Below, piece after piece: positions 35,816 through 45,284 of a stretch of DNA of 64,000 nt (position 1 is the first letter of the stretch; each line of letters begins with the position of its first letter). Source of the stretch: Mariniblastus sp. (GTDB taxonomy: Bacteria > Planctomycetota > Planctomycetia > Pirellulales > Pirellulaceae); the NCBI GenBank assembly GCA_011523945.1, contig WTFU01000063.1:15274-79273 (forward strand). Direction: 5' to 3'. The notes under the pieces were generated by a model that was not told the origin of the DNA, did no database searches, and worked only from the letters and a program-made list of their open reading frames with translations. Both the position numbers and the translations under genes were made by a program.

Positions 35816-37870
35816 TTATTCGGCAAACTTGGAAGCGGTGATCACCATTCTTGGAACGGCATGAGGCGCACGGGTCAAGATTGCAGAGGCCGCTAAAACA
35901 GTCTGTTCTGATCGTTCGAGGTAAGCGTCTTGTTTGAGATTTGTTCCAAGATAATGCAGATTAGCGGCAGAAACACTGTTGCCGCCGGGCATGGCACCAT
36001 CGCTGGCACGTTTGCTACGGGCGATGAGTTGCTCGTGGTCCTTTGAAGTATAGAAGTAACCGCCTTTCTCATCCCAAAACAAATCGTCCTGGGTTTTTTG
36101 AAGTTGATTTGCTGCGTCGATCCATTTCCGATTGCCAGTAGCGCGATGAATCGAAATTAAACCGTCGATGACACAAGCGTAGTCAATGAGGTAGGCGTTA
36201 AGCCGGGCTTGCCCGTCGGTATAGGTTCGATAGAGCCGCCCGTCGTCGGAGACCATTTTTTCTAAAATGAAGTTTGCAGCGTCCTCTGCTTTTTTAATGT
36301 GATCGGAATTTTTAAAGATTCGACCAGCGTCCGCGTATCCACGGATCATTAAACCATTCCAGGCTGCTAATATTTTTGTATCCAGCAGTGGTCGTTGCCG
36401 TTTCGCCCGAATATCAAATAACTTTTTTCGAATCGGAATTAACTGAGATTCCAATTCAGCGAGAGTCGACTCGCGTGCAGTCGCATGTTCACTTAGCATC
36501 AACTTCAATTGAGGTGCATAAAACTCATCTTCAAAATTTGGAGGCTCATCAAGTCGATACAATTTCGAAAATAGCTCATACTCCTGACTCGTCAGCGCCG
36601 CTTCAACTTCCTTGAGATCCCACCGGTAAAACTTCCCTTCAATACCTTCCGACTCTGCATCGAGAGAAGCATAAAAGCCACCCTCCGGGGCAGCCAGTTC
36701 CCGACTCACGAAAGCCAGGATTCCATTTGCGACGTTTTTGAATTCCTCTTGCTCGGTAAGCTGATATGCTTCCGCGTAGACAGTAGCAAGCTGGCCATTG
36801 TCATATAACATTTTTTCGAAGTGAGGAATGTGCCAAAATCGGTCGACGCTGTAACGATGAAAGCCACCTCCAAGGTGATCATAAATACCGCCTTTGAGCA
36901 TGCCTTGGCAAGTTTTGACTAATAACTTGGAAGCCAGATCGCGGGATTCTTGCGTGGCATCAGGGTTCTGCTGCAGATAGTCGATTAAGAAAAACAGGTT
37001 AGAAGGCTCAGGGAATTTTGGGCGATTTGGATTCAGGGCGTTGTATCCAAACCCGCCGTATCGGCTGTCAAAACTCGCACTCAATTTTTCAATTGTGTTT
37101 GCAGGCCACGCAGCCTGAATAGGTAAACCAGCGGTCGGCTCAAGTCCAGCCAGCAACTCACGCGTTCTCTCGGAAACCAACTCGGAGTCTTGAATAATTG
37201 CGTCTCGGTTATTCTGATAGGCATCCATGACTTTTTGGATAATCGTCAGAAATCCCATCGAAGCTCCTCGATCTCCATCCCGGGCCGGCCAATAGGTGCC
37301 TCCAAAGAACGGTTTAGCCTCCGGTGTCATGAACATTGACAGTGGCCATCCTCCCCCGCCGGATCGAATGACTTGCAGTGCGTTCATGTAAATTTCGTCG
37401 ACGTCTGGTCGTTCTTCCCGATCTACTTTGATGCAAATAAAATTTTCGTTTAAGAAATCGGCAATTTCCTGGTCGAGAAAAGATTCTCGTTCCATCACGT
37501 GACACCAGTGGCAACTCGAATACCCAATCGACAAAAAAATTGGTTTTCCAGACGTCCTCGCTAGTGCAAGAGTTTCGTCGTTCCATGCATACCAGTTCAC
37601 GGGATTGTGAGCATGCATTAATAAGTAGGGACTGGTCTCTTTAGATAGCGCGTTTTCGTGAGACGGCGCGTGGGGGTTGGTTGGATTGACTTCAACTAGA
37701 GCCGAAATCTCTAACGGATCGCCGGATGGCGGAGTTGTTTTTTTAACGGTTGATTCGATGTCCTGAGTTTCCGGTTGGGAAGTCGATTGGGAATCGGAAG
37801 GACTTGAATTGCAGGCGGGCAGGGTGATCAAGCAGCACAGCCAAATTACAAAACGACCGTATTGAAGCAT
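35816..37870 (-). CDS. DUF255 thioredoxin-domain protein (YyaL/SPATA20-like), lipoprotein
   Basis: Numbering is from ATG at 37870 (684 residues); a GTG 17 codons upstream is open too. The N-terminus MLQYGRFVIWLCCLITLPAC fits a lipoprotein signal with Cys20. The thioredoxin-like domain has ETSPYLLMHAHNPVNWYAW, LSIGYSSCHWCHVMERESF (CHWC at 120-123), VKVDREERPDVD-like VDREERPDVDEIYM and GGWPLSMFMTP. An (alpha/alpha)-barrel-like remainder follows (DHLGGGFHRYSVD, HFEKMLYDNGQLA, SLDAESEG). Close homologues include human SPATA20 and B. subtilis YyaL; the enzymatic role is not established. Most homologues are cytoplasmic, so a lipoprotein form is noteworthy. Confidence 0.9.
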   Translation of the reverse strand: MLQYGRFVIWLCCLITLPACNSSPSDSQSTSQPETQDIESTVKKTTPPSGDPLEISALVEVNPTNPHAPSHENALSKETSPYLLMHAHNPVNWYAWNDETLALARTSGKPIFLSIGYSSCHWCHVMERESFLDQEIADFLNENFICIKVDREERPDVDEIYMNALQVIRSGGGGWPLSMFMTPEAKPFFGGTYWPARDGDRGASMGFLTIIQKVMDAYQNNRDAIIQDSELVSERTRELLAGLEPTAGLPIQAAWPANTIEKLSASFDSRYGGFGYNALNPNRPKFPEPSNLFFLIDYLQQNPDATQESRDLASKLLVKTCQGMLKGGIYDHLGGGFHRYSVDRFWHIPHFEKMLYDNGQLATVYAEAYQLTEQEEFKNVANGILAFVSRELAAPEGGFYASLDAESEGIEGKFYRWDLKEVEAALTSQEYELFSKLYRLDEPPNFEDEFYAPQLKLMLSEHATARESTLAELESQLIPIRKKLFDIRAKRQRPLLDTKILAAWNGLMIRGYADAGRIFKNSDHIKKAEDAANFILEKMVSDDGRLYRTYTDGQARLNAYLIDYACVIDGLISIHRATGNRKWIDAANQLQKTQDDLFWDEKGGYFYTSKDHEQLIARSKRASDGAMPGGNSVSAANLHYLGTNLKQDAYLERSEQTVLAASAILTRAPHAVPRMVITASKFAE

Positions 37871-38044
37871 GGGTTGTCCCGGGGTTTTAGCCAGATAGGA
37901 ATAAAGTTTTCGGTTAGACACGACTCGATGTCAGAGGGCAACAACTTAATTGATCGAGAATCATATGTTTGTCTAAGTCAAGTTTGTTGTGGAGCATTAG
38001 CAGAGTAAGACATCGCCCTTCGCTAGTCGCTGATCAGCAGCGGA

Positions 38045-39277
38045 CTATTTTTCAGACGGAGAGGGGCCGCCGGAAGAGCCATTTTGTTTAGGCATTTTCA
38101 ATTCGATGAGCTGATTGCCGCGCTGATTTGTTTTTACCTCGTGAGTAAGTGTTGTTTTCGCCTGGGTAATACGAAGTCGGTAGGTTGTGTCCGGTGTTAA
38201 TCGAAATGAAAGCATATCATTCATATCAGCGGTCCCCGCTTTTGTTGTACCGGATTTGAGCACTGCAGTGCTTTTCTGATCAAATACTTCGACTTTGGCA
38301 ATTTCCCGTTTGGACTTATCACTGTTCCAAACTCTTACCATGACATTGACCGCATTGCTTATCGGAATTTCTGTTTTTGGAATGTAGCGAAGAGTAACAT
38401 TCTCGGCAAAAACGCGCTTTTCCGGTGACCAAACCATCGGAAAGGCGGTGTCGGTTTTTTGAAAACTTACCGCATAGATAGAATGCAGTTTTGAATTTGG
38501 ATCGGCAAGTGCGGCATCTCCCTGAAACCAAGTTCGGTTAAGACCTTGCGGATTCGGTTCTGCCGCGCCAGTGAATTGCCAGCCATCGTCCCAGATTTCA
38601 ACCCAAGTGTGATTACCTCTTTTATTTTTCCAACTGGGAATTCCTGCCAGACGCGCTGGGACGCCAACGCTTCGACAAGCATCGGTAAGTATAATTGAAA
38701 GTCCAGTGCAGGATGCCAGCCCTTGTTCAATACTTTCTTTCGGGCTTTGGTTAGCGCGTTTTCGGGCAGTTGAATATTTGACAGACAACTGACCAAAAAG
38801 TGTCGCATTAATTTTTTGGGCTGCTTCACCCGGGGTTTTACAATTGGCGACAATGGGTCTGCAAAGTTTGAAAAAATCTTCTCGCCACGGATCGCGTGGT
38901 TCGTCGATATTAGCGTAGGGCAGGACATTGTTTAGAAATAGCTGATCAGAAATGTCCCATGGTGCAGCTTCCCGCGCTTGATAGGCGAGCCGAATGTTAT
39001 TTAGCAAAAATTCAGATGTGAGATTCTTTAGATCGTATTCAGGCATGTTGATCAGCAAAAATTCTAATGCCTGCCGATGTTCTGCCGGAACGGTGTTAAC
39101 TGCTTTTTGTAATTCATTTTGATTATTGCCTGCCTGTTGGATTCGCTTTTTTAGCAAGCTTGATTTATCGACTGACTTTTCACTTGTCTCCCGTTGCTGG
39201 GCAAACGATGTCGAGACACAAATCCCAAGCATCAATGCTAAAAAGAAAAAAGATTTGATAATCAATGCAGTCTTCAT
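38045..39277 (-). CDS. Secreted transglutaminase-like cysteine hydrolase
   Basis: A 410-residue protein with a signal peptide (1-27, SFAQ cleavage). The transglutaminase-like core has the catalytic Cys190 in GLASCTGLSI, His223 in RGNHTWVEIW and an Asp at 230-231 (WDDGW), in the right order for the superfamily. The C-terminal 130 residues are beta-rich, ending in a transthyretin/CarboxypepD_reg-like module (KVEVFDQKSTAVLKSGTTKAG). Bacterial members act as peptidases or amidases rather than cross-linkers. GGAA lies nine bases before the ATG. It is divergent from the enolase-superfamily gene, with a palindrome in between. Confidence 0.87.
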   Translation of the reverse strand: MKTALIIKSFFFLALMLGICVSTSFAQQRETSEKSVDKSSLLKKRIQQAGNNQNELQKAVNTVPAEHRQALEFLLINMPEYDLKNLTSEFLLNNIRLAYQAREAAPWDISDQLFLNNVLPYANIDEPRDPWREDFFKLCRPIVANCKTPGEAAQKINATLFGQLSVKYSTARKRANQSPKESIEQGLASCTGLSIILTDACRSVGVPARLAGIPSWKNKRGNHTWVEIWDDGWQFTGAAEPNPQGLNRTWFQGDAALADPNSKLHSIYAVSFQKTDTAFPMVWSPEKRVFAENVTLRYIPKTEIPISNAVNVMVRVWNSDKSKREIAKVEVFDQKSTAVLKSGTTKAGTADMNDMLSFRLTPDTTYRLRITQAKTTLTHEVKTNQRGNQLIELKMPKQNGSSGGPSPSEK

Positions 39278-39333
39278 AAAGATTCCAGTGGCTAAGTTTT
39301 CTCAAAAACAGCTTTTGTATTTCGGCAATTGTA

Positions 39334-39346
39334 GTGGTGTCACCAC
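39334..39346. promoter_or_regulatory. Palindromic candidate operator GTGGTGTCACCAC
   Basis: GTGGTG and CACCAC are 6-bp arms around a single T. It sits in the 231-bp divergent region between the transglutaminase-like gene and the dehydratase. The form resembles GntR-type operators (GT...AC cores), but no regulator gene is adjacent. Confidence 0.35.
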
Positions 39347-39508
39347 CTCCAAGATTATCACGTATTGCGGCCGAGAAACATTGCGACAGTATCGTACCAA
39401 TGCTGATTCTAATAATAACAAACCACAATGGTGTGCATGATTACTTATGAAGCAAATATGCGTTAGGATGACGTGCCGATTCATACACGCAAAGTCAACG
39501 GAAATACA

Positions 39509-40612
39509 ATGAAAATCGCTCGCATTTCTGCATATCAAGTCGATCTTCCTTTAAAAGAAGGTAGCTACAAGTGGTCCGGCGGCAAGTCGGTCGATGTTTT
39601 TGATAGTACTGTTGTCGAAGTAGAAACAGATACGGGCTTGATCGGCTACGGAGAAGTCTGCCCGCTCGGGCCGTTTTATTTACCAGCCTATGGCTCGGGA
39701 GTGAGAGCGGGAATGAAAGAACTGGCACCGCATCTCATTGGAATGAATGCGACTGACTTGGGTCCGCTCAATCGAATGATGGACGCGGCGCTGAAAGGAC
39801 ATGCGTATGTCAAATCCGGCATCGACATGGCATGCTGGGATCTTCTTGGGAAATCAGCAGGCAAAAGTGTTTGCGATTTAATGGGTGGCAAATATAGCGA
39901 TGATTTTGTGCTGTATCGAGCGATTTCCCAACAGGCCCCCGAAGCAATGGCCGCTAACGTAGCTGGTTATCGGGCGGAAGGTTATCGTCGTTTTCAATTA
40001 AAAGTGGGTGGCGATCCGGATGTCGATATCGAGCGTATCAGGCAGGTGGCAGCGGAAATTCAATCCGGGGAAAAATTGGTAGCCGACGCAAACACAGGCT
40101 GGTTGATGCACGAAGCAGCAAGGGTGGTTCGAGCAGTTCGAGATTTAGATGTTTATATCGAGCAACCTTGTTTATCTTATGAGGAATGTTTATCGATTCG
40201 AAAACGAACCGACCATCCGTTTGTGATGGATGAATCGATTCATGGAATGCCCGAATTGCTGCGTGCTAGTCACGATCAGGCAATGGATGTAGTGAATATT
40301 AAGATCAGTAAATTTGGTGGATTAACCAAAGCAAAGCTTGCCCGTGATTTGTGTATTTCACTGGGTGTCGCAATGACGCTCGAAGATAGTTGGGGTGGAG
40401 ATATTATCACCGCAGCAATTGCTTCGATTGCTCACAGCACGCCTACTGATTTATTGTTTACGTCTACCGACTTCAATAGCTATGGAACGGTCAGTATTGC
40501 AGAGGGCGCCCCGCAACGCGTTAATGGTCGACTTTCTGCGTCTGATGCTCCCGGATTAGGTATTCAGCCACGGATGCAGGTTCTTGGTGACAAGGTTTTA
40601 GAAGTTTCTTAA
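39509..40612 (+). CDS. Enolase-superfamily dehydratase/racemase (mandelate racemase/MLE-like)
   Basis: A 367-residue protein (numbering from ATG at 39509; GTG at 39473 is upstream in frame but the fold begins at [15 protein letters not shown]). Candidate active-site residues are Lys165 in FQLKVGG, metal ligands Asp193 (VADANTGW), Glu218 (YIEQPC) and Asp241 (VMDESIHG), and Lys265 in NIKISKFGG. The set and the [10 protein letters not shown] and [14 protein letters not shown] segments are close to cis-3-hydroxy-L-proline dehydratases and proline-betaine epimerases, so a cyclic amino-acid substrate is likely but not proven. No transporter is adjacent. Confidence 0.88.
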   Translation: MKIARISAYQVDLPLKEGSYKWSGGKSVDVFDSTVVEVETDTGLIGYGEVCPLGPFYLPAYGSGVRAGMKELAPHLIGMNATDLGPLNRMMDAALKGHAYVKSGIDMACWDLLGKSAGKSVCDLMGGKYSDDFVLYRAISQQAPEAMAANVAGYRAEGYRRFQLKVGGDPDVDIERIRQVAAEIQSGEKLVADANTGWLMHEAARVVRAVRDLDVYIEQPCLSYEECLSIRKRTDHPFVMDESIHGMPELLRASHDQAMDVVNIKISKFGGLTKAKLARDLCISLGVAMTLEDSWGGDIITAAIASIAHSTPTDLLFTSTDFNSYGTVSIAEGAPQRVNGRLSASDAPGLGIQPRMQVLGDKVLEVS

Positions 40613-40641
40613 GGGAAAAGAAATCGGATTGAATATGCGGG

Positions 40642-41415
40642 TTAGCGTTCGAACTGTACGGGGTCTATGTCAAAATATTCGCTGAGCAGTTCGTACACGT
40701 CTGGTAAGTTATGTTTAAGCCGACTCGGTGAATCGAAAAAGTTTTCACCACTAACTGCAAAAAATTCCGCTAGGCTCGTCGCCGCATAAGAGTCGATTCG
40801 TGGTCCGCGTCCGCAATCAAGATCTTCATTTAGTTCAGTAAACCGTTGCTGAAAAACATGGCGCCAGCGATGTCGAAGCGATTCAGACGAGATGATCGGC
40901 ATGCCTCCCATTTCCCCGTCGAGTCCGTCGATATGGTGAATAAACTCGTGGATAATTACATTTCGTCCATCTCCCGGTCGGCTTGCTCCAATCAGGGCAT
41001 CTCGCCATGAAAAGACGAGCGGCCCGCCTTGCCATGCCAAGCCTGAATAATAGGCGGTCTCGTGACTGACAAGCTGACCTTGTTGAACAGCTCGATTTTG
41101 AATGAGATCAGGGTGCACCAGAATGGTCGAGACGCGATCGAAGTAAAATGGCTCTTTAAGACCCAGGGTTAAGAGCGAGGCGGTAGCGGCGATGGTAAGT
41201 TTTACTTCGTCATTTATTTCAAAACCTTTGACAGCCTCCCATGATTTTTCGGCAACCATGACCGTCGACGATTCGAGAACTCTTTGTTGTTGCGATCGAG
41301 ATAAAGAAGAATATTGCCAAACGTTCTTGGTAATTATCTCTTCCCAAAGACGAGGAAAAGATCGATTGAGCAATCGCTGTCTTCTGCGGTTTTTATAAAA
41401 AGAAAACAAAAACAA
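40642..41415 (-). CDS. mtfA: MtfA-like zinc metallopeptidase
   Basis: A 257-residue protein with the peptidase motif NVIIHEFIHHIDG (His156, Glu157, His160) and a third ligand likely Glu217 in SLAEFFAVSGENFF. The N-terminal half matches MtfA with LSRSQQQRVL, KGFEINDEVKLTIAATAS and LVHPDLI. In E. coli MtfA binds and inactivates the glucose regulator Mlc and has aminopeptidase activity; no Mlc-type gene is here. The frame's only suitable start is TTG at 41415 (MFLFSFYKNRRR), with no clear ribosome-binding site, so the exact start is uncertain. It is tail-to-tail with the upstream dehydratase, 29 bp apart. Confidence 0.88.
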   Translation of the reverse strand: MFLFSFYKNRRRQRLLNRSFPRLWEEIITKNVWQYSSLSRSQQQRVLESSTVMVAEKSWEAVKGFEINDEVKLTIAATASLLTLGLKEPFYFDRVSTILVHPDLIQNRAVQQGQLVSHETAYYSGLAWQGGPLVFSWRDALIGASRPGDGRNVIIHEFIHHIDGLDGEMGGMPIISSESLRHRWRHVFQQRFTELNEDLDCGRGPRIDSYAATSLAEFFAVSGENFFDSPSRLKHNLPDVYELLSEYFDIDPVQFER

Positions 41416-41630
41416 ATCCGGAAAAACAAAGAGCTAGAAATTGATGATCAAGCGGTTACCCAATTGCCAAGAACATGAGAACGAACCATTGTTGGTTAAT
41501 ATTATGCTGTTGTCGAATGAGCGAGTGTCAAAACGAATTTACTTAGTCAAATTAAGTTGAAAAACTGGCAACTACCAGGTTAATCCAGTACGCTTGAGCC
41601 AGCACAATAAAACTAACCAGGAAATGTAAA

Positions 41631-42308
41631 ATGAAACCATCAATTATTTTGCCTCCGCGACGGCAGTTTATTCACCGTTCGATGTTAGGGGTTGGTGCGC
41701 TCGCCGGATCTCTGCTGTATAGCAGGCCAGGGTTGTTTGCAGACCTGCTATTAACGCCTTCGATGACAGAAGGTCCTTTTTATCCGAATCCATTGCCTCT
41801 TGATACAGATAATGACTTACTGATTTTAAATGATGCAATCACCCCGGCGGTGGGGGAAATTACACACTTGTCGGGTACAGTCATGGATCGTAAAGGAAAT
41901 CCGATTTCCAATGCCCGCGTTGAAATTTGGCAAGTGGATGGGAAAGGAGTTTATCTTCATCCGAAAGGTGGTGATCGAAAATTACAGGATAAGAATTTCC
42001 AAGGTTTTGGTCGGTTTATGACCAATCTGAAAGGGCAATATTATTTTCGGACCGTTAAGCCGGTATCGTATCCTGGTCGAACGCCTCATATCCACGTGGC
42101 GGTCTATGTCAAAAACAAGCGCGTGTTAACGACTCAATGTTTAATTAAAGGTCATCCACAGAATCAGAAGGATGGTTTGTTTAAACGGGTGAAAAATCCC
42201 AAACAGCAAAACAAGTTGCTCGTTGATTTCCAGCCTCTTCCCGATTCAAAAATTAAAGAATTAACCGCAACCTTCGACATCGTTGTTGGTTTAACACCAG
42301 CAGACTAA
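41631..42308 (+). CDS. Intradiol ring-cleavage dioxygenase-like protein, Tat-type signal
   Basis: A 225-residue protein with a twin-Arg export motif (RRQFIHRSMLGVGALAG) and the protocatechuate 3,4-dioxygenase-like core: SMTEGPFYPNPLPL, VMDRKGNPISNARVEIWQVD, GRFMTNLKGQYYFRTVKP. The Fe(III) ligands of the family are all present: Tyr108, Tyr147, His153 and His155 (SYPGRTPHIHV). Thus an active dioxygenase acting outside the cytoplasm on a catechol-like or polyphenol substrate is plausible. In planctomycetes such exported members are common and their substrates unknown. AGGA lies nine bases before the ATG. No other aromatic-degradation gene is near. Confidence 0.88.
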   Translation: MKPSIILPPRRQFIHRSMLGVGALAGSLLYSRPGLFADLLLTPSMTEGPFYPNPLPLDTDNDLLILNDAITPAVGEITHLSGTVMDRKGNPISNARVEIWQVDGKGVYLHPKGGDRKLQDKNFQGFGRFMTNLKGQYYFRTVKPVSYPGRTPHIHVAVYVKNKRVLTTQCLIKGHPQNQKDGLFKRVKNPKQQNKLLVDFQPLPDSKIKELTATFDIVVGLTPAD

Positions 42309-42426
42309 CGGTGTGAGAAGTAAAGTCGTAAAAAACTATTTAAATGTTTGTCCTGAATTTCGTTTTGTTGCGTGTTCAAATTTGAGCAGGGCGTTTTGGG
42401 AATACAGAAAAAATGAAAGAAGAGCG

Positions 42427-43074
42427 ATGAAAAATACAAAAATGATGATCTTTGCAGTAGCGATAACCATGTGTTTGGCAGCAACCGTAATGGCTCAACC
42501 TCCGGGTGGTCAACGTGGCGGTGAGCGAGGTCAACGAGGAGGCGAGCGAGGAGGACCTGGCGGCCAACGTGGCGGAGGCGACATGGGGCGAATGATGCAG
42601 ATGATGCCTGTTCTCGCTGCTCTTGATGCTGATAAAGACGGAGTCATCTCGAAGAGCGAGATTAATAATGCAGCGGCAGCATTGCGAAAATTGGATAAAA
42701 ATGGCGATGGTGAACTAGACGCAGAAGAGATGCGCCCCAGCCGTCCAGAAGGCGGACGCAGTCGTGGCGGTGCTCCGGAAGGTGGACCGGGCGGTGAGCG
42801 AGGCGGACGTTCCGCTGGAGCTGGTGGCATGATGGAGCGAATCATGAGTCAGGATAAGAACCAGGACGGGAAACTGAGCAAGGACGAGGTTGACGAGCGA
42901 ATGTTGCCGATGTTTGATCGTTTAGATGCAAACAGCGATGGTTCCATTGATAAATCGGAAATCGAAGCAGCGGCTGCACGCATGGGTGGCGGTCGTGGCG
43001 GTCGTGGTGGACCTGGTGGTAATCAGGGTGGTGGCCAGCGGCCGCAGCGCCCCTCGTTTGACGGTGGTAACTAA
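42427..43074 (+). CDS. Secreted EF-hand protein with Gly/Arg-rich linkers
   Basis: ATG at 42427 has AAGAAGAG upstream and gives a signal peptide (MKNTKMMIFAVAITMCLAAT, ending VMAQ); the frame is open 38 codons further up but without signal logic. Four calcium-loop motifs are visible: DADKDGVISKSE, DKNGDGELDAEE, DKNQDGKLSKDE and DANSDGSIDKSE, each followed by the expected acid at loop position 12. They are paired and separated by low-complexity GGRG/GGER/GGPGG tracts at the N-terminus, between pairs and at the C-terminus. A calcium-binding extracellular or periplasmic role is likely. A terminator follows at 43122. Confidence 0.9.
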   Translation: MKNTKMMIFAVAITMCLAATVMAQPPGGQRGGERGQRGGERGGPGGQRGGGDMGRMMQMMPVLAALDADKDGVISKSEINNAAAALRKLDKNGDGELDAEEMRPSRPEGGRSRGGAPEGGPGGERGGRSAGAGGMMERIMSQDKNQDGKLSKDEVDERMLPMFDRLDANSDGSIDKSEIEAAAARMGGGRGGRGGPGGNQGGGQRPQRPSFDGGN

Positions 43075-43121
43075 ACTGCGGATACGATAACTGCGGATTA
43101 GATAACTCTAAATAACAATCG

Positions 43122-43152
43122 ACGTGCCGGTAAATAATCGGCGCGTTTTTTT
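43122..43152 (+). terminator. Rho-independent terminator after the EF-hand gene
   Basis: ACGTGCCG (43122-43129) pairs with CGGCGCGT (43139-43146), including one G-T pair, around a nine-base loop; seven T residues follow. Confidence 0.75.
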
Positions 43153-43286
43153 ATGCGCCAACTAGGAAGGAAGTTAGTAATTCAAAGATATTTAATTGCA
43201 CATTCTTGTTTTTGGTTCGCTAGAATGAGAGGCTTTGATAATCGTGAAATTTGCGATTAACTTTTTGCTTGGTCTGGGGAGACATA

Positions 43287-45062
43287 ATGTTGCGGGACTC
43301 CATTCGTTTGTCTGTTTTTCTTCCGGTGTTTGTTTTTTGGCTAGTTAGTTTTGGAACTGACTTGGTATTTGCGAGACAAGTGGATCGCCGAGTTCCGCTG
43401 GAAGAGATTTCAACCGATTTTGAAATGGCTGATGGACCGGCCTGGGATGGATATTCATTAATAATCCCGGACGTGAAAGGGCAAAAATTATTTCGTTATT
43501 TTCCTGCCAAAAAACAAATGCAAACCCTGATGCCCGAGTCGGGGCGAATCAGCGCCAGTTTCTACAACCATGGCAGGCTGTTTTTATCGGACAACCCGGG
43601 TGGCAAGATAGTTTTTCTCGATGGAAAGAAAAATGTCACCGTTGCATCCTTCGAGAGTGTGAGAGAGGAAAAAGAAAAGCCTTATCGACCAAATGATCTT
43701 GTCGTTGATCAGAACGGTGGAATCTATGTAACGTTCACACCCCAGAATAAGGTTGCGTATATTGACCCTCAGGGCAACGTCTCCATTGCAATCGAAGGAA
43801 TTGCAACGCCCAACGGGATTACGATGTCGCCAGATGAAAAAACGCTCTATGTATCTTCTTTTGTGCCCAAAAAAATCTGGGCTTATGATATTGTCACTCC
43901 AGGGAAAACAGATCGAGGGCGAATGATTGCGTCAATGGATGATGGCCCTGATCGAGGTGCTGACGGGATGACTATTGATCGAGCTGGAAACGTCTACTGT
44001 GCTGGGCCAACTGATATTTGGATTTGGAATCCTGACGGAAAATTACTTGATAAAATCGCGTGTCCTACGAAACCAATAAACTGTACTTTTGGCGATCAGG
44101 ATATGCAATCTTTGTACATCACTGGCCCCGGGGGATTGTATCGGCAACGAATGCTCATTTGTGGGCGTTCTCCGGAACCAGATTCAGTTTCATTAAAGCC
44201 TCCGGCACAATTTCCACGCAAGAAGAATACAGCCCAACCGTCTACTTTGGTTCCTGAGAATATTGTTGCCCATCGTAATGTGGTATTTGCTCAGTACGAT
44301 CAGCGAAAAGTATTGATGGATATTTTTGTTCCGTCCGAGGCGACCGACAGCGATCCCAAGCCGGCGATAGTCGTTGTCCATGGCGGGGGATGGCGGAAAG
44401 GTGACAAAACCAAATTCCGTGCACTTGCAATAAAATTGGCTAGTCATGGTTACGTAACCGCAGCCATTGAATATCGCCTTGCTGATGAAGCTGCTTTTCC
44501 AGCCGCAATGCACGACTGCACCGCAGCCGTCCGGTTTTTGCGAGCCAATGCAGATGCTTACCACCTGGACCCGAAAAAAATCGGAGCAGTGGGGGGGTCA
44601 GCGGGAGGGCATCTAACAGGCTTGATGGCTTCTGGTGGGGGGAACCCTAAATTGAAAGGGGACGGAGGAAATCCGGAACAATCTTCACGAATTCAGGCAT
44701 CCGTTGTGATGGCTGGACCGTTGGAGATGCTCACTGGATCCGTAGCGGATCGATCTCGGCAGCCTGATTCAGGATCAAATTCGAATGTTTGGCTGCGAAG
44801 CACGGTCGATGAAAATCCTGAGCTATACGGTCTCGCCGATGCCTGTGCCCAAATCGACGCCTCGACGTGTCCAATTCTCTTTATGGCAGGTGAACTGGAT
44901 AATCCAGCTCGGAACCAGCCATCCCGCGATAAATTGAAATCGTTTGGGGTTGAGACAGATTTAATTACCTATCCAAAAGCGAAGCATGGATGCTGGAATC
45001 GACAGCCATGGTTGGATGAAATGGCGGGCGATATGATCAAATTTTTCGACGAACATCTCTAG
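43287..45062 (+). CDS. Secreted SMP-30/gluconolactonase-like propeller fused to alpha/beta esterase
   Basis: ATG at 43287 has GGGGAG five bases upstream and yields a signal peptide (591 residues). Residues about 38-288 form an SMP-30-type six-bladed propeller (MADGPAWDGYSLIIPDVKG, YRPNDLVVDQNGGIYV, TPNGITMSPDEKTLYVSS). Residues about 325-590 are a BD-FAE/esterase-lipase alpha/beta hydrolase: VVVHGGGWRKGDK oxyanion hole (HGGGW, 365-369), nucleophile Ser438 in VGGSAGGHLTG, a likely Asp in AGELDNPARN and His567 in KHGCWN. Together they could open a lactone and cleave a carbohydrate ester on the same polymer; that coupling is inference. The neighbours are surface proteins. A terminator follows at 45075. 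Confidence 0.9.
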   Translation: MLRDSIRLSVFLPVFVFWLVSFGTDLVFARQVDRRVPLEEISTDFEMADGPAWDGYSLIIPDVKGQKLFRYFPAKKQMQTLMPESGRISASFYNHGRLFLSDNPGGKIVFLDGKKNVTVASFESVREEKEKPYRPNDLVVDQNGGIYVTFTPQNKVAYIDPQGNVSIAIEGIATPNGITMSPDEKTLYVSSFVPKKIWAYDIVTPGKTDRGRMIASMDDGPDRGADGMTIDRAGNVYCAGPTDIWIWNPDGKLLDKIACPTKPINCTFGDQDMQSLYITGPGGLYRQRMLICGRSPEPDSVSLKPPAQFPRKKNTAQPSTLVPENIVAHRNVVFAQYDQRKVLMDIFVPSEATDSDPKPAIVVVHGGGWRKGDKTKFRALAIKLASHGYVTAAIEYRLADEAAFPAAMHDCTAAVRFLRANADAYHLDPKKIGAVGGSAGGHLTGLMASGGGNPKLKGDGGNPEQSSRIQASVVMAGPLEMLTGSVADRSRQPDSGSNSNVWLRSTVDENPELYGLADACAQIDASTCPILFMAGELDNPARNQPSRDKLKSFGVETDLITYPKAKHGCWNRQPWLDEMAGDMIKFFDEHL

Positions 45063-45074
45063 AAAATTCACGAG

Positions 45075-45090
45075 AACCGGTACGGTTTTT
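45075..45090 (+). terminator. Short stem terminator after the fusion gene
   Basis: AACCG (45075-45079) pairs with CGGTT (45083-45087) around a three-base loop, and TTT and C follow directly. The stem is short, so moderate confidence. Confidence 0.5.
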
Positions 45091-45284
45091 CTGAACTACC
45101 CTGCGGCAAGATTTATTTGATTCCAAATAAATGATTCAAAAATGAAGAATTCTTTACTGCTTATTCATAAATAGCAAATACTGTCTTCCCAATTTCTTCA
45201 AATACGCTCGATATCCTATCGCTCGTAAATGCGGAGCTGTTCCGTAAGTTCTTATTGGAAAGTTTGAGATAGGATTTGAAAGAA

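Noticed and set aside
42531..42845. Pro/Arg-rich antisense frame in the EF-hand gene
   Set aside because: An artefact of the Gly/Arg low-complexity tracts read on the opposite strand.
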